This document shows, piece by piece, positions 26,619-34,344 of a stretch of DNA of 64,000 nt (position 1 is the first letter of the stretch; each line of letters starts with the position of its first letter). The position numbers and the translations under genes were made by a program. This DNA comes from Gemmobacter serpentinus (GTDB lineage Bacteria; Pseudomonadota; Alphaproteobacteria; Rhodobacterales; Rhodobacteraceae), in NCBI RefSeq assembly GCF_008973825.1, contig NZ_WCHR01000007.1, forward strand, positions 124,001 to 188,000, given 5' to 3'. The notes beneath the pieces are model-generated. The model was not told the origin of the DNA. It saw only the letters and a program-made list of their open reading frames with translations, and did not search any database.

Positions 26619-26948
26619 ATGAACCGCAACGAATTCGTCATCGCCACGGCCATTGTCCTGATGCTGGCCTTTACGCTGGGGTGGTTTGCCCATCTGGTGG
26701 TGCAACGCTTCCGCCGGGTCTCTGCCGCCGATATGGGCGAGCTGGAAAAGCTGGCGCAATCGCTGCACGAGGCCGAGGAAACCCGCGATCAGGCGATCAT
26801 CTATCTGGAACATCGCGAAAGCGAGTTGCAGAACCAGATCGCCCAGACCGAGGCCGAATTGCGCGCCGCGATGGAAGGCCTGCGTGATGCGCGGCACGAG
26901 GCCGAGGAAATGCGCGCCTATATCGAGCGGATGCATTCCAACGGCTGA
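26619..26948 (+). CDS. Small membrane-anchored coiled-coil protein
   Basis: A 109-residue protein of unknown function. One N-terminal transmembrane helix (about residues 7-28) is followed by a continuous charged coiled coil (about 38-105) rich in Glu, Arg, Ala and Gln. It begins 13 bp after the OmpA protein and has GGAAG in front of the ATG, so the two are cotranscribed and may act together in the envelope. Confidence 0.82.
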   Translation: MNRNEFVIATAIVLMLAFTLGWFAHLVVQRFRRVSAADMGELEKLAQSLHEAEETRDQAIIYLEHRESELQNQIAQTEAELRAAMEGLRDARHEAEEMRAYIERMHSNG

Positions 26949-27092
26949 CCCGGTGGCAGGCTGAATGGCTGAGCCCGGTCGCTGGTTGCACAATCGCCCC
27001 GGCGGATGACGGGATGACAGACCGGGTGGATCACTATGTGCCGCTCTGAAAGGGCTGACGGGGCGGCAGATCACTCCGCTCCCGTGAAAATC

Positions 27093-27112
27093 AAAATTTT
27101 GATCAAAATTTT
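27093..27112. promoter_or_regulatory. 20-bp perfect A/T palindrome upstream of gabD
   Basis: AAAATTTTGATCAAAATTTT is an exact self-complementary 20-mer, 76 bp upstream of the dehydrogenase start, in a GC-rich setting. It may be an operator; a terminator for the preceding unit is less likely because the stem is A/T only. Confidence 0.5.
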
Positions 27113-27188
27113 ACTGCCCTGCCCTGCATCAACTGGACAGGCGCGGGCCTAAGTGCTTTGACTTTGGCAACCCATGCCGGAGGCCCCC

Positions 27189-28667
27189 ATGCTTGATTCC
27201 GTGACCGATCTGCGTTCGCTGCTGAAAGACCCCTCGCTTTTGACCGACAAGGCCTATGTCGCGGGCGAGTGGATCGAGGCTGATGACGGCACCTCGTTCG
27301 AAGTGACAAACCCCGCGCGCGGCGATGTCATCGCCCGTGTGCCCAATCTGGGCCGGGCCGAGACCGCCCGCGCCATTGCCGCCGCCGCCGTCGCGCAAAA
27401 CGAATGGGCTGCCCGCACCGGCAAGGAACGCTCCGCCGTCCTGCGCAAATGGTTCGAACTGATGATGGCCAATCAGGATGATCTGGGCACCATCCTTTGC
27501 GCCGAAATGGGCAAGCCGCTGGCCGAGGCCAAGGGCGAGATCGCCTATGGTGCCAGCTTCATCGAATGGTTCGGCGAGGAAGCCAAACGGGTTTACGGCG
27601 AAACCATCCCCGGCCATCAGCGTGACAAGCGTATCACGGTCATCAAGCAGCCGATCGGGGTTGTCGCCTCGATCACGCCCTGGAACTTCCCCAATGCGAT
27701 GATCACCCGCAAATGCGGCCCGGCGCTGGCCGTGGGCTGTGGCTTTGTCGCCCGCCCCGCCTCGGAAACCCCGCTTTCGGCGCTGGCGCTGGCGGTTCTG
27801 GCCGAACGCGCAGGGCTTCCGGGCGGGATCTTCTCGGTCATCACCTCCGAACGCGCCTCGGCCATCGGCAAGGAATTCTGCGAGAACCCGATCGTGCGCA
27901 AGCTGACCTTCACCGGCTCCACCGAAGTGGGGCGAATCCTGCTGCGTCAGGCGGCGGATCAGGTGATGAAATGCTCGATGGAACTGGGCGGCAACGCGCC
28001 CTTCATCGTGTTCGACGATGCCGATCTCGACAAGGCGGTCGAAGGCGCGATGGTGTCGAAGTTCCGCAACAACGGCCAGACCTGCGTCTGTGCCAACCGG
28101 ATCTATGTGCAGGCGGGCGTTTATGACGCCTTTGCCGAAAAGCTGAAGGCGGCGGTCGAGAAAACGGCCGTCGGCGACGGTCTGCGCGATGCGGTGCAAT
28201 TCGGGCCGCTGATCAATCTGGACGCTGTGGAAAAGGTCGAGGAACATATCGCCGACGCCACGGCCAAGGGTGCCAAGGTGGCGCTTGGCGGCAAGCGTCA
28301 CGCGCTTGGCGGCACATTCTTCCAGCCGACCGTCCTGACCGGCGTTACCGACGAAATGGCGGTGACCAATGAAGAAACCTTCGGGCCTGTCGCGCCGCTG
28401 TTCAAGTTCGACACCGAGGAAGAGGTGATCGAGAAGGCCAATGCCACGATCTTTGGCCTGGCCTCCTACTTCTACGCCCGTGACATTGGCCGCATCACCC
28501 GTGTGCAAGAGGCGCTGGAATACGGCATGGTCGGCGTGAATACCGGCCTGATCTCGACCGAGGTGGCACCGTTTGGCGGCGTCAAGCAATCCGGCCTTGG
28601 CCGCGAAGGCAGCCATCACGGGATGGAGGACTATCTGGAAATGAAGTATATCTGCCTCAGCGTCTGA
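27189..28667 (+). CDS. gabD: NAD(P)-dependent succinate-semialdehyde dehydrogenase
   Basis: A 492-residue aldehyde dehydrogenase. It has the Rossmann motif FTGSTEVGRIL, the catalytic glutamate in MELGGNAPFIV, the catalytic cysteine in GQTCVCANRIYV and the C-terminal PFGGVKQSGLGREGS, the GabD signature. The usual KP(A/S)E lysine that binds the cofactor ribose is Arg (FVARPASETP). The ATG at 27189 has GGAGG six bases upstream, so a start 15 bases earlier is rejected. It would oxidise succinate semialdehyde from GABA breakdown; no GABA transaminase is adjacent. Confidence 0.9.
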   Translation: MLDSVTDLRSLLKDPSLLTDKAYVAGEWIEADDGTSFEVTNPARGDVIARVPNLGRAETARAIAAAAVAQNEWAARTGKERSAVLRKWFELMMANQDDLGTILCAEMGKPLAEAKGEIAYGASFIEWFGEEAKRVYGETIPGHQRDKRITVIKQPIGVVASITPWNFPNAMITRKCGPALAVGCGFVARPASETPLSALALAVLAERAGLPGGIFSVITSERASAIGKEFCENPIVRKLTFTGSTEVGRILLRQAADQVMKCSMELGGNAPFIVFDDADLDKAVEGAMVSKFRNNGQTCVCANRIYVQAGVYDAFAEKLKAAVEKTAVGDGLRDAVQFGPLINLDAVEKVEEHIADATAKGAKVALGGKRHALGGTFFQPTVLTGVTDEMAVTNEETFGPVAPLFKFDTEEEVIEKANATIFGLASYFYARDIGRITRVQEALEYGMVGVNTGLISTEVAPFGGVKQSGLGREGSHHGMEDYLEMKYICLSV

Positions 28668-28672
28668 GACAG

Positions 28673-28696
28673 AAAAGGGGCCGCAAGGCCCCTTTT
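28673..28696. terminator. Bidirectional terminator between gabD and plsY
   Basis: Perfect 10-bp stem AAAAGGGGCC / GGCCCCTTTT with tetraloop GCAA, 6 bases after the gabD stop and facing the plsY end. Confidence 0.92.
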
Positions 28697-28719
28697 TCTT
28701 TGCCGGCGCGGCCCCTGTG

Positions 28720-29334
28720 TCAGGCCTTTTTGCGACCGATCTTGGGTTCGGTCCCGGCAAGGATGCGCTGGATATTGTCCTTGTGGCGCCAGATCACCAG
28801 CACCGCCAGCACAAGACCAAGCGCAATCATCTGCCCCTGCCCCATCAGCAGCAGCCAAAGGGGAACGCTTGCTGCAGCGACCAGCGCCGACAGAGATGAG
28901 ATCCGGCTGATCGCCGCCGTCACCAGCCATGTGCCGCAGACGGCAAGCCCCACCGGCCAGGCCAGTGCCAGCAGCGTGCCGAGGAAGGTCGCAACCCCCT
29001 TGCCACCGCGAAAGCCGATCCAGACCGGGAACAGATGCCCCAGAAACGAGGCAAGCGCCGCAAGCTGTGCCGCATCCTGCGCCCCGGTCCAGGCCCAGGC
29101 CAGCAGCACCGCAATGCCGCCCTTGCCCGCATCCAGCAGCAGCGTGGCCAGTGCCGCGCCCTTGTTGCCGGTGCGCAGCACATTGGTCGCGCCGATATTG
29201 CCCGACCCGATCTGGCGCAGATCGCCCAGGCCCAACAGGCGGGTAATCACGATGCCGAATGGCACCGAGCCCAGCAGATAGGCAAGGACAGCAACAAGGC
29301 CGAGGATCATCGGGTCCGTGGTGACGGGCGGCAT
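28720..29334 (-). CDS. plsY: Glycerol-3-phosphate acyltransferase PlsY
   Basis: A 204-residue polytopic membrane enzyme that acylates glycerol-3-phosphate from acyl-phosphate, first step of phospholipid synthesis. Signature loops: GSVPFGIV, GSGNIGATNVLR and GHLFPVWIGFRGGKGVAT. About five to six helices. It is the last gene of the pyrB unit, 21 bp after the dihydroorotase-like gene, a linkage seen widely in this group. Confidence 0.95.
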   Translation of the reverse strand: MPPVTTDPMILGLVAVLAYLLGSVPFGIVITRLLGLGDLRQIGSGNIGATNVLRTGNKGAALATLLLDAGKGGIAVLLAWAWTGAQDAAQLAALASFLGHLFPVWIGFRGGKGVATFLGTLLALAWPVGLAVCGTWLVTAAISRISSLSALVAAASVPLWLLLMGQGQMIALGLVLAVLVIWRHKDNIQRILAGTEPKIGRKKA

Positions 29335-29355
29335 GGTTTGAAACTCTCCGATGCT

Positions 29356-30624
29356 TCAGGCTTCAAAGACGGGCTTGCCGCCGACATAGGTCGCAAGGAC
29401 CCTACCCTCCATCCGGCTGCCGTCAAAGGGCGTGTTCTTCGATTTCGACCGCAGCGTGAATCGATCCATCACGAAGGGCGCATCCGGGTCGAACAGCACC
29501 AGATCGGCAGGCGCGCCGACCGCAAGCCGCCCCTGCGGCAGACCCAGCCGTCTGGCCGGGTTCAGCGACAGCGCGCGCCATAGCGTCGGCAGATCCAGAT
29601 GGCCCGCATGATAAAGCCGCATGGCGGCGGGCAGCAGGGTTTCGAGACCCACCGCCCCCGAGGCCGCCTCTTCATAGGGCAGGCGCTTGCTTTCCTCATC
29701 GGCGGGGGTGTGCATCGAACAGATCACATCGATCAGGCCCGATCCCACGGCCTCGACCATGGCCAGCCGGTCCTCCTCCGACCGCAGCGGCGGCGTCAGC
29801 TTGAAGAAGGTGCGGTAATCGCCCACGTCGATCTCGTTCAGCGTCAGGTGATGGATCGAGATCCCGGCGCTGACGTCAAAGCCATTGGCCTTGGCGCGTT
29901 CCAGCGCGGGCAGGCTGCGGGCACTGGTGATCTGATCGGCATGGTAGCGGACGCCGGTCATCTCGACCAGGGCGATATCGCGGTCCAGCCCCATGCGTTC
30001 GGCCATCGGATGCACGCCGGGAAGCCCGCGCAGCGAGGCGAACTTGCCAGAGGTCACCGCGCCCCCCTTCGACAGACCCGGCTCTTGCGGATGGCCGATC
30101 ACCAGCGCACCAAGGCTGCGGGCATAGGTGAAGGCGCGGCTCAGGGCCTTGGTGTCGGTTGCCACCGCATCGGCATCGGTGAAGGCGATGGCGCCTGCAT
30201 CCAGCAGAAAGCCGATCTCGGTCATTTCGCGGCCCTGCCGCCCCTTGGTCAGCGCCGCCATATGGCGGATGCGCACCGGGCTTGCCTCGGCCGCGCGGCG
30301 CGTCACAAACTCCAGCACCTCGGGCGTGTCGATGGCGGGTGCGGTGTCGGGACGCGCGATGATCGTGGTCACACCGCCTGCCGCCGCCGCCAATCCGGCA
30401 GAGCGGAAACTCTCGCGGTGGCGCTCGCCCGGCTCGCCGATCTTCACGCCCAGATCGACGATGCCCGGCGCAAGACAGGCACCATTGCAATCACGGATCG
30501 TGACCCCTTCGGGCGCGGGTGTATTGACCCCGGCAATCAGGCCGTCTTCCAGCGTCAGGCTGCCAAGGGCATCGGTGCCGGCCTCCGGGTCGATCAGACG
30601 GGCATTGGTAAAGTGCAGGCGCAT
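29356..30624 (-). CDS. pyrC: Dihydroorotase-like protein, probably noncatalytic
   Basis: A 422-residue amidohydrolase of the PyrC class I family by overall sequence (EDGLIAGV, TPPLRSEEDR, GLETLLPAAM, LGLPQGRLAVGAPADLVLFD). The metal ligands are lost: the DxHxH motif reads DLGVKIGEPG, and the region that should read TDHAPH reads CSMHTP. So it should not bind two zinc ions or hydrolyse dihydroorotate. This matches the noncatalytic PyrC' partner that supports aspartate carbamoyltransferase assembly in Pseudomonas. It lies in the pyrB operon. An active PyrC would be elsewhere. Confidence 0.82.
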   Translation of the reverse strand: MRLHFTNARLIDPEAGTDALGSLTLEDGLIAGVNTPAPEGVTIRDCNGACLAPGIVDLGVKIGEPGERHRESFRSAGLAAAAGGVTTIIARPDTAPAIDTPEVLEFVTRRAAEASPVRIRHMAALTKGRQGREMTEIGFLLDAGAIAFTDADAVATDTKALSRAFTYARSLGALVIGHPQEPGLSKGGAVTSGKFASLRGLPGVHPMAERMGLDRDIALVEMTGVRYHADQITSARSLPALERAKANGFDVSAGISIHHLTLNEIDVGDYRTFFKLTPPLRSEEDRLAMVEAVGSGLIDVICSMHTPADEESKRLPYEEAASGAVGLETLLPAAMRLYHAGHLDLPTLWRALSLNPARRLGLPQGRLAVGAPADLVLFDPDAPFVMDRFTLRSKSKNTPFDGSRMEGRVLATYVGGKPVFEA

Positions 30625-30678
30625 ATCAGGCCCTCCACGAAAGGCAGGTCGGGGGAAGCAGAGACTGGCTTTGGCGCA

Positions 30679-30801
30679 TCAGCCGCCACCCAGAATGAAG
30701 ATCGCGGTCAGGATACCCAGCACCACAAGGGCCGCCAATGCCACCATGCCACCGGCGCGCATCTCGGCCTTTGTCGGCTTGCGGTTGGGATCGGGTTTCA
30801 T
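30679..30801 (-). CDS. 40-residue small membrane protein in the pyr operon
   Basis: A complete short frame from ATG at 30801 to TGA at 30679. The product starts MKPDPNRKPTKAEMRAGG (basic, polar) and ends in one hydrophobic helix LAALVVLGILTAIFILGGG. A GGGAGAG sequence lies about ten bases upstream. It sits between the two PH-like genes and the dihydroorotase-like gene, all same strand. Function unknown; the position suggests it is cotranscribed. Confidence 0.7.
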   Translation of the reverse strand: MKPDPNRKPTKAEMRAGGMVALAALVVLGILTAIFILGGG

Positions 30802-30822
30802 CGGCGCGTCTCTCCCAAAGGT

Positions 30823-31317
30823 TCAGGCGGCATTGCGCTGCATCTGGCGGATCAGCGCCATGACGTGATCGGCCTCGTCCAGACGCAGCAGGGTCAGGCT
30901 TTCGGTTGCGTTGCCGCGCGGCCCCGCCACCTGATGGCGCAGGGTAATCGTGGCCGGACCGCCCGAACGTTCTACAATCGTCGAAGGGCCGGGCGACATG
31001 ACCGCGCTGCGCGTGCCGATCAAGGGCCAGACCAGATCAACCAGCACGCGGGTCTCGGTCAGACGGTAAACCGCTACCTTGGCCCGCAGGCGCGGTGCCC
31101 ATGCCTGCCAGACCGACAGCTTCAACCCGATGAACAGGAAGGGCAGACCGCCCAGCCAGATCGGTCCGCTGGCCATCGCCTTGTCCATCCAGAACAGCGA
31201 GAAGGCGACGAAGGCAAAGCCAAACAGCAGCCGCCCCGGATTGGACAGATCGGCGGGCACCCCACCTCCGGGCCGCCCCTGCCACAGCACCTGTTCCCCG
31301 GGCAAAAGCGGCGTCAT
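30823..31317 (-). CDS. Membrane protein with bacterial PH-like domain
   Basis: A 164-residue protein starting [16 protein letters not shown], which resembles the opening of bPH-domain membrane proteins (E-x-hydrophobic-W). Two hydrophobic helices (about residues 28-68) are followed by a beta-rich domain with YRLTETRVLVDLVWPL. Its start overlaps the stop of the preceding PH-like gene by 4 bp. Function unknown; likely partner of that protein. Confidence 0.8.
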   Translation of the reverse strand: MTPLLPGEQVLWQGRPGGGVPADLSNPGRLLFGFAFVAFSLFWMDKAMASGPIWLGGLPFLFIGLKLSVWQAWAPRLRAKVAVYRLTETRVLVDLVWPLIGTRSAVMSPGPSTIVERSGGPATITLRHQVAGPRGNATESLTLLRLDEADHVMALIRQMQRNAA

Positions 31318-31769
31318 GGCCGCCCCCCGGTCGAAGCGGCGGTCAGGGCGGCAATCACACCCTTTGGATAGGGATGAAACCGGATCACGGCGGGCTTGGC
31401 GCCCTTCTGCATCACCAGCACGGTGCCAAGGATATTGCGCACCGCTGAAATCTCGGCCAGCGGGATGACCCGCCCCCCCGGGCCGATCAGGCGCCGGTCG
31501 GTCAGTTGCCATTCAAGCGACATAGCAAGACCTGCCATATGCCACGCCCGCAGGCCAATCATGCAGATGGCAAAGGCCGGGATTGCCCAAGGATAGGCCG
31601 CGCCCCGCAGGGTTTCAGCCAGGGCCAAAACCGCACCAGCGACCAACATGACAATCATCATATTGCGGATATAGACAGCATGGTCAGCGCGAAAGCTGGT
31701 CACCAGCCGCTCACCCGGTTCAAGGGCGGCGGGGCCAGTCAGCAGACTGTCGCGCGTGACGCGGCTCAC
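31314..31769 (-). CDS. Membrane protein with bPH2-like domain
   Basis: A 151-residue protein: N-terminal [21 protein letters not shown], two transmembrane helices (about residues 36-80), then a PH-like half with [26 protein letters not shown], the typical bPH2 core (TDRRLI...PLxEI). Start overlaps the pyrB stop by 4 bp, so it is translationally coupled to pyrB. Such proteins are of unknown function, probably membrane-associated sensors or scaffolds. Confidence 0.82.
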   Translation of the reverse strand: MSRVTRDSLLTGPAALEPGERLVTSFRADHAVYIRNMMIVMLVAGAVLALAETLRGAAYPWAIPAFAICMIGLRAWHMAGLAMSLEWQLTDRRLIGPGGRVIPLAEISAVRNILGTVLVMQKGAKPAVIRFHPYPKGVIAALTAASTGGRP

Positions 31770-32728
31770 ACCATGGACCCTACGGCTTTGGCGCCGCGTT
31801 CGGCGCGCAGGTTGCGGGCCAGCAGTTCCATACAGGCCATGCGGACCGCAACGCCCATCTCGACCTGATCCTGAATGACGCTGCGGTTGATGTCATCGGC
31901 GATCTCGCCATCGATCTCGACACCCCGGTTCATCGGGCCGGGATGCATCACGATGGCCTCGGGGCTCGCCACCGCCAGCTTGTCGGCATCAAGGCCGTAA
32001 CGGTGGTAATATTCGCGCTCGGACGGGATGAAGCCGCCATCCATGCGTTCTTTCTGAAGGCGCAGCATCATCACCACATCCGCGCCCTTCAGCCCCTCGC
32101 GCATATCGTCATAGACCTCGCAGCCAAACTCGGCGACGCCCGAGGGCATCAGGGTCGGCGGCCCGATCAGGCGGATGCGGTTTTCCATCTTGCCCAGCAA
32201 GATCAGGTTCGACCGCGCGACCCGGCTATGGGCGATGTCGCCGCAGATCGCGATGGTCAGCCGCTGGATGCGCCCCTTGGCCCGGCGGATGGTCAGCGCA
32301 TCCAGCAGGGCCTGTGTCGGGTGTTCATGCTTGCCATCGCCCGCATTCAGCACCGCGCAATTCACCTTTGAGGCCAGCAGGTTCACCGCCCCCGAATTGG
32401 GGTGCCGCACCACCAGAAGGTCGGGATGCATCGCGTTCAGGGTCAGCGCCGTATCAATCAGCGTCTCGCCCTTTTTCACCGAGGATTGCGCGACCGACAT
32501 GTTCATCACATCGGCCCCCAGCCGCTTGCCTGCCAGTTCAAAACTGGCCTGCGTGCGGGTGGAGTTTTCGAAGAACATATTGATCTGCGTCATGCCTGCC
32601 AGCACGTCAGAGCTTTTGACCGTGCGGCGGTTCAGATCGACATAGCGTTCGGCCAGATCCAGAACGGCGCGGATCTCATCCTGTGCCAGATGTTCGATGC
32701 CAAGCAGGTGACGGGCGCGGAATGACAT
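31766..32728 (-). CDS. pyrB: Aspartate carbamoyltransferase catalytic subunit
   Basis: A 320-residue enzyme that makes carbamoyl-aspartate in pyrimidine synthesis. Motifs: [15 protein letters not shown] (carbamoyl phosphate site STRT), [30 protein letters not shown], and [12 protein letters not shown]. No regulatory PyrI subunit is adjacent. The ATG at 32728 fits family length. First gene of a long operon with two PH-like proteins, the small membrane protein, the PyrC-like protein and plsY. Confidence 0.96.
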   Translation of the reverse strand: MSFRARHLLGIEHLAQDEIRAVLDLAERYVDLNRRTVKSSDVLAGMTQINMFFENSTRTQASFELAGKRLGADVMNMSVAQSSVKKGETLIDTALTLNAMHPDLLVVRHPNSGAVNLLASKVNCAVLNAGDGKHEHPTQALLDALTIRRAKGRIQRLTIAICGDIAHSRVARSNLILLGKMENRIRLIGPPTLMPSGVAEFGCEVYDDMREGLKGADVVMMLRLQKERMDGGFIPSEREYYHRYGLDADKLAVASPEAIVMHPGPMNRGVEIDGEIADDINRSVIQDQVEMGVAVRMACMELLARNLRAERGAKAVGSMV

Positions 32729-32893
32729 GGGGCCTCCCTCAAGGCGGCGCGTGCGGGGAAACGCATCGCCCGCAGGCATCGTCTGGCCGCGTTATAGGCA
32801 GGCCACCGGGGCGGATCAATCCGGGAATCGCCCAACAGCCCTTTCCACGCAGCCCCCTTTCCTCGGGCGCGGGCGGGCTTTAGGGTCGGGCAC

Positions 32894-33715
32894 ATGGGAA
32901 TCGACGCAGACAGTCTTGGTCAACAGATCCTCGGCGACTGGCAGGCCTCGCTGGCAGCCCTTGAATGGCTGCAAGAGCTTGGCGCGCTGGATCCGATGCT
33001 GGATGCGCCCCTGAACCGCTATGATCTGGCGGAGCGGGAGGTGGCAGCCGCCCGTCCGCAGGCACAGGCCGCGGCCAAAGCCGCGCCCATAGTAACCCCG
33101 CCTGCGCCAAAAATCGATCCTGTCGCCGTCGCACAGGATGCCGCAAGCCGCTCCCAGACGCTTGAGGCGCTGCGCGAGGCACTGACCACCTATCCGCATT
33201 GCGATCTGAAGAAGGGCGCGCGCAACACGGTCTTTGCCGATGGCAACCCGAAAGCGCGGGTGATGATCGTGGGCGAGGCCCCGGGCCGCGACGAGGATCT
33301 GCAGGGCCTGCCCTTTGTCGGGCGCGCCGGGCAGCTCCTGGACCGGATGTTTGCGGCCATCGGTCTGGGCCGCGCCAGCCCCGATGCCGAACGCGCGCTC
33401 TACATCAGCAATGTGATGCCTTGGCGCCCGCCCTCGAACCGTGAACCCACACCCGAAGAAATGGCGATGATGGGGCCGTTCCTGCAACGCCATGTCGAAC
33501 TGGCCGACCCTGAGGTGATCGTGGTCATGGGCAATACGCCCGCGCAGGCGGTGCTGCGCCAGAAGGGTATCACTAGGCTGCGGGGCCAATGGACCCAAGC
33601 CTGGGGCAAGCCGGTGCTGCCCATGCTGCACCCGGCCTATCTGCTGCGCAACCCCATCGCCAAACGCGAGGCATGGGCCGATCTTCTGTCGTTGCAGACG
33701 CATCTGCGCGGCTGA
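32894..33715 (+). CDS. Uracil-DNA glycosylase, family 4-like without Fe-S cysteines
   Basis: A 273-residue protein that would remove uracil from DNA. The family 4/5 blocks are clear: VMIVGEAPGRDEDLQGLPFVGRAG (catalytic motif A), YISNVMPWRPPSNREPTPEE, and LPMLHPAYLLRNP (motif B). The first 80 residues are an Ala/Pro-rich extension. The protein has only one cysteine (YPHCDLKKG), so the four-cysteine [4Fe-4S] cluster of family 4 enzymes cannot form. This variant is probably a distinct alphaproteobacterial subgroup. It is divergent from pyrB. Confidence 0.85.
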   Translation: MGIDADSLGQQILGDWQASLAALEWLQELGALDPMLDAPLNRYDLAEREVAAARPQAQAAAKAAPIVTPPAPKIDPVAVAQDAASRSQTLEALREALTTYPHCDLKKGARNTVFADGNPKARVMIVGEAPGRDEDLQGLPFVGRAGQLLDRMFAAIGLGRASPDAERALYISNVMPWRPPSNREPTPEEMAMMGPFLQRHVELADPEVIVVMGNTPAQAVLRQKGITRLRGQWTQAWGKPVLPMLHPAYLLRNPIAKREAWADLLSLQTHLRG

Positions 33716-33801
33716 TCGCGGAAAACTCTGGGGCCGCGCGCCCCAAAAATTTTCGCGGACCGCGCCAAGGATTGCGCCTGCCCGCGCGTCCCAATAGCGT
33801 C

Positions 33802-34344
33802 ATGCGCATGGAAACCACGGATGAGAACCTGGCTTTGGCTGCTGCGGGCGGCGACCGTGCGGCCTTCGCCGCATTGGTCACCCGCCATTATGACCGCATC
33901 CATGGCCTTGCCTGGCGTCTGACCGGATCGGCGGCGGATGCGCAGGATCTGACGCAAGAGATTTGCGCGGCCCTGCCCGCCAAAATGTCCGGCTGGCGGG
34001 GAGACGCGCGCTTTACCACCTGGCTTTACCGCGTGGTGGTCAATGCCTGCGCCGATCTGCGCCGCCGCCACATGACCCGCGCCCGCGCCGCAGATGGCTG
34101 GGGCGATTGGGAGCTTGCGCGTCAGGCCGAGATTGCCGAGGCACGCGCGGCCCAGGACTGGCTGGAAGCCGCTATGGCGCGACTTAGCCCGGAACTGCGC
34201 GAGACCGTGGCGCTGGTGTTGGGGGAAGAGCTGACCCAGGCCGAGGCCGGTCAGGTATTGGGCGTCTCCGAGGGCACGATTGCCTGGCGGATGTCCGAGG
34301 TGAAGAAGCGGCTGCGCCGCATGGCAGAGGAGGAGGGGCTGTGA
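33802..34344 (+). CDS. ECF-type RNA polymerase sigma factor
   Basis: A 180-residue sigma factor. Region 2 is seen in YDRIHGLAWRLTGSAADAQDLTQEI and FTTWLYRVVVNACADLRRR; region 4 in LSPELRETVALVLGEELTQAEAGQVLGVSEGTIAWRMSEVKKRLRR (motif split for description). ATGs at 33802 and 33808 are both possible and neither has a strong ribosome site. The stop TGA overlaps the GTG start of the following VWA gene by 4 bp. The coupled membrane protein is probably its anti-sigma factor. Confidence 0.9.
   Translation: MRMETTDENLALAAAGGDRAAFAALVTRHYDRIHGLAWRLTGSAADAQDLTQEICAALPAKMSGWRGDARFTTWLYRVVVNACADLRRRHMTRARAADGWGDWELARQAEIAEARAAQDWLEAAMARLSPELRETVALVLGEELTQAEAGQVLGVSEGTIAWRMSEVKKRLRRMAEEEGL

Noticed and set aside
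27129-28760. 543-residue open frame opposite gabD
   Set aside because: Antisense artefact; gabD is unambiguous and the frame crosses a strong terminator.
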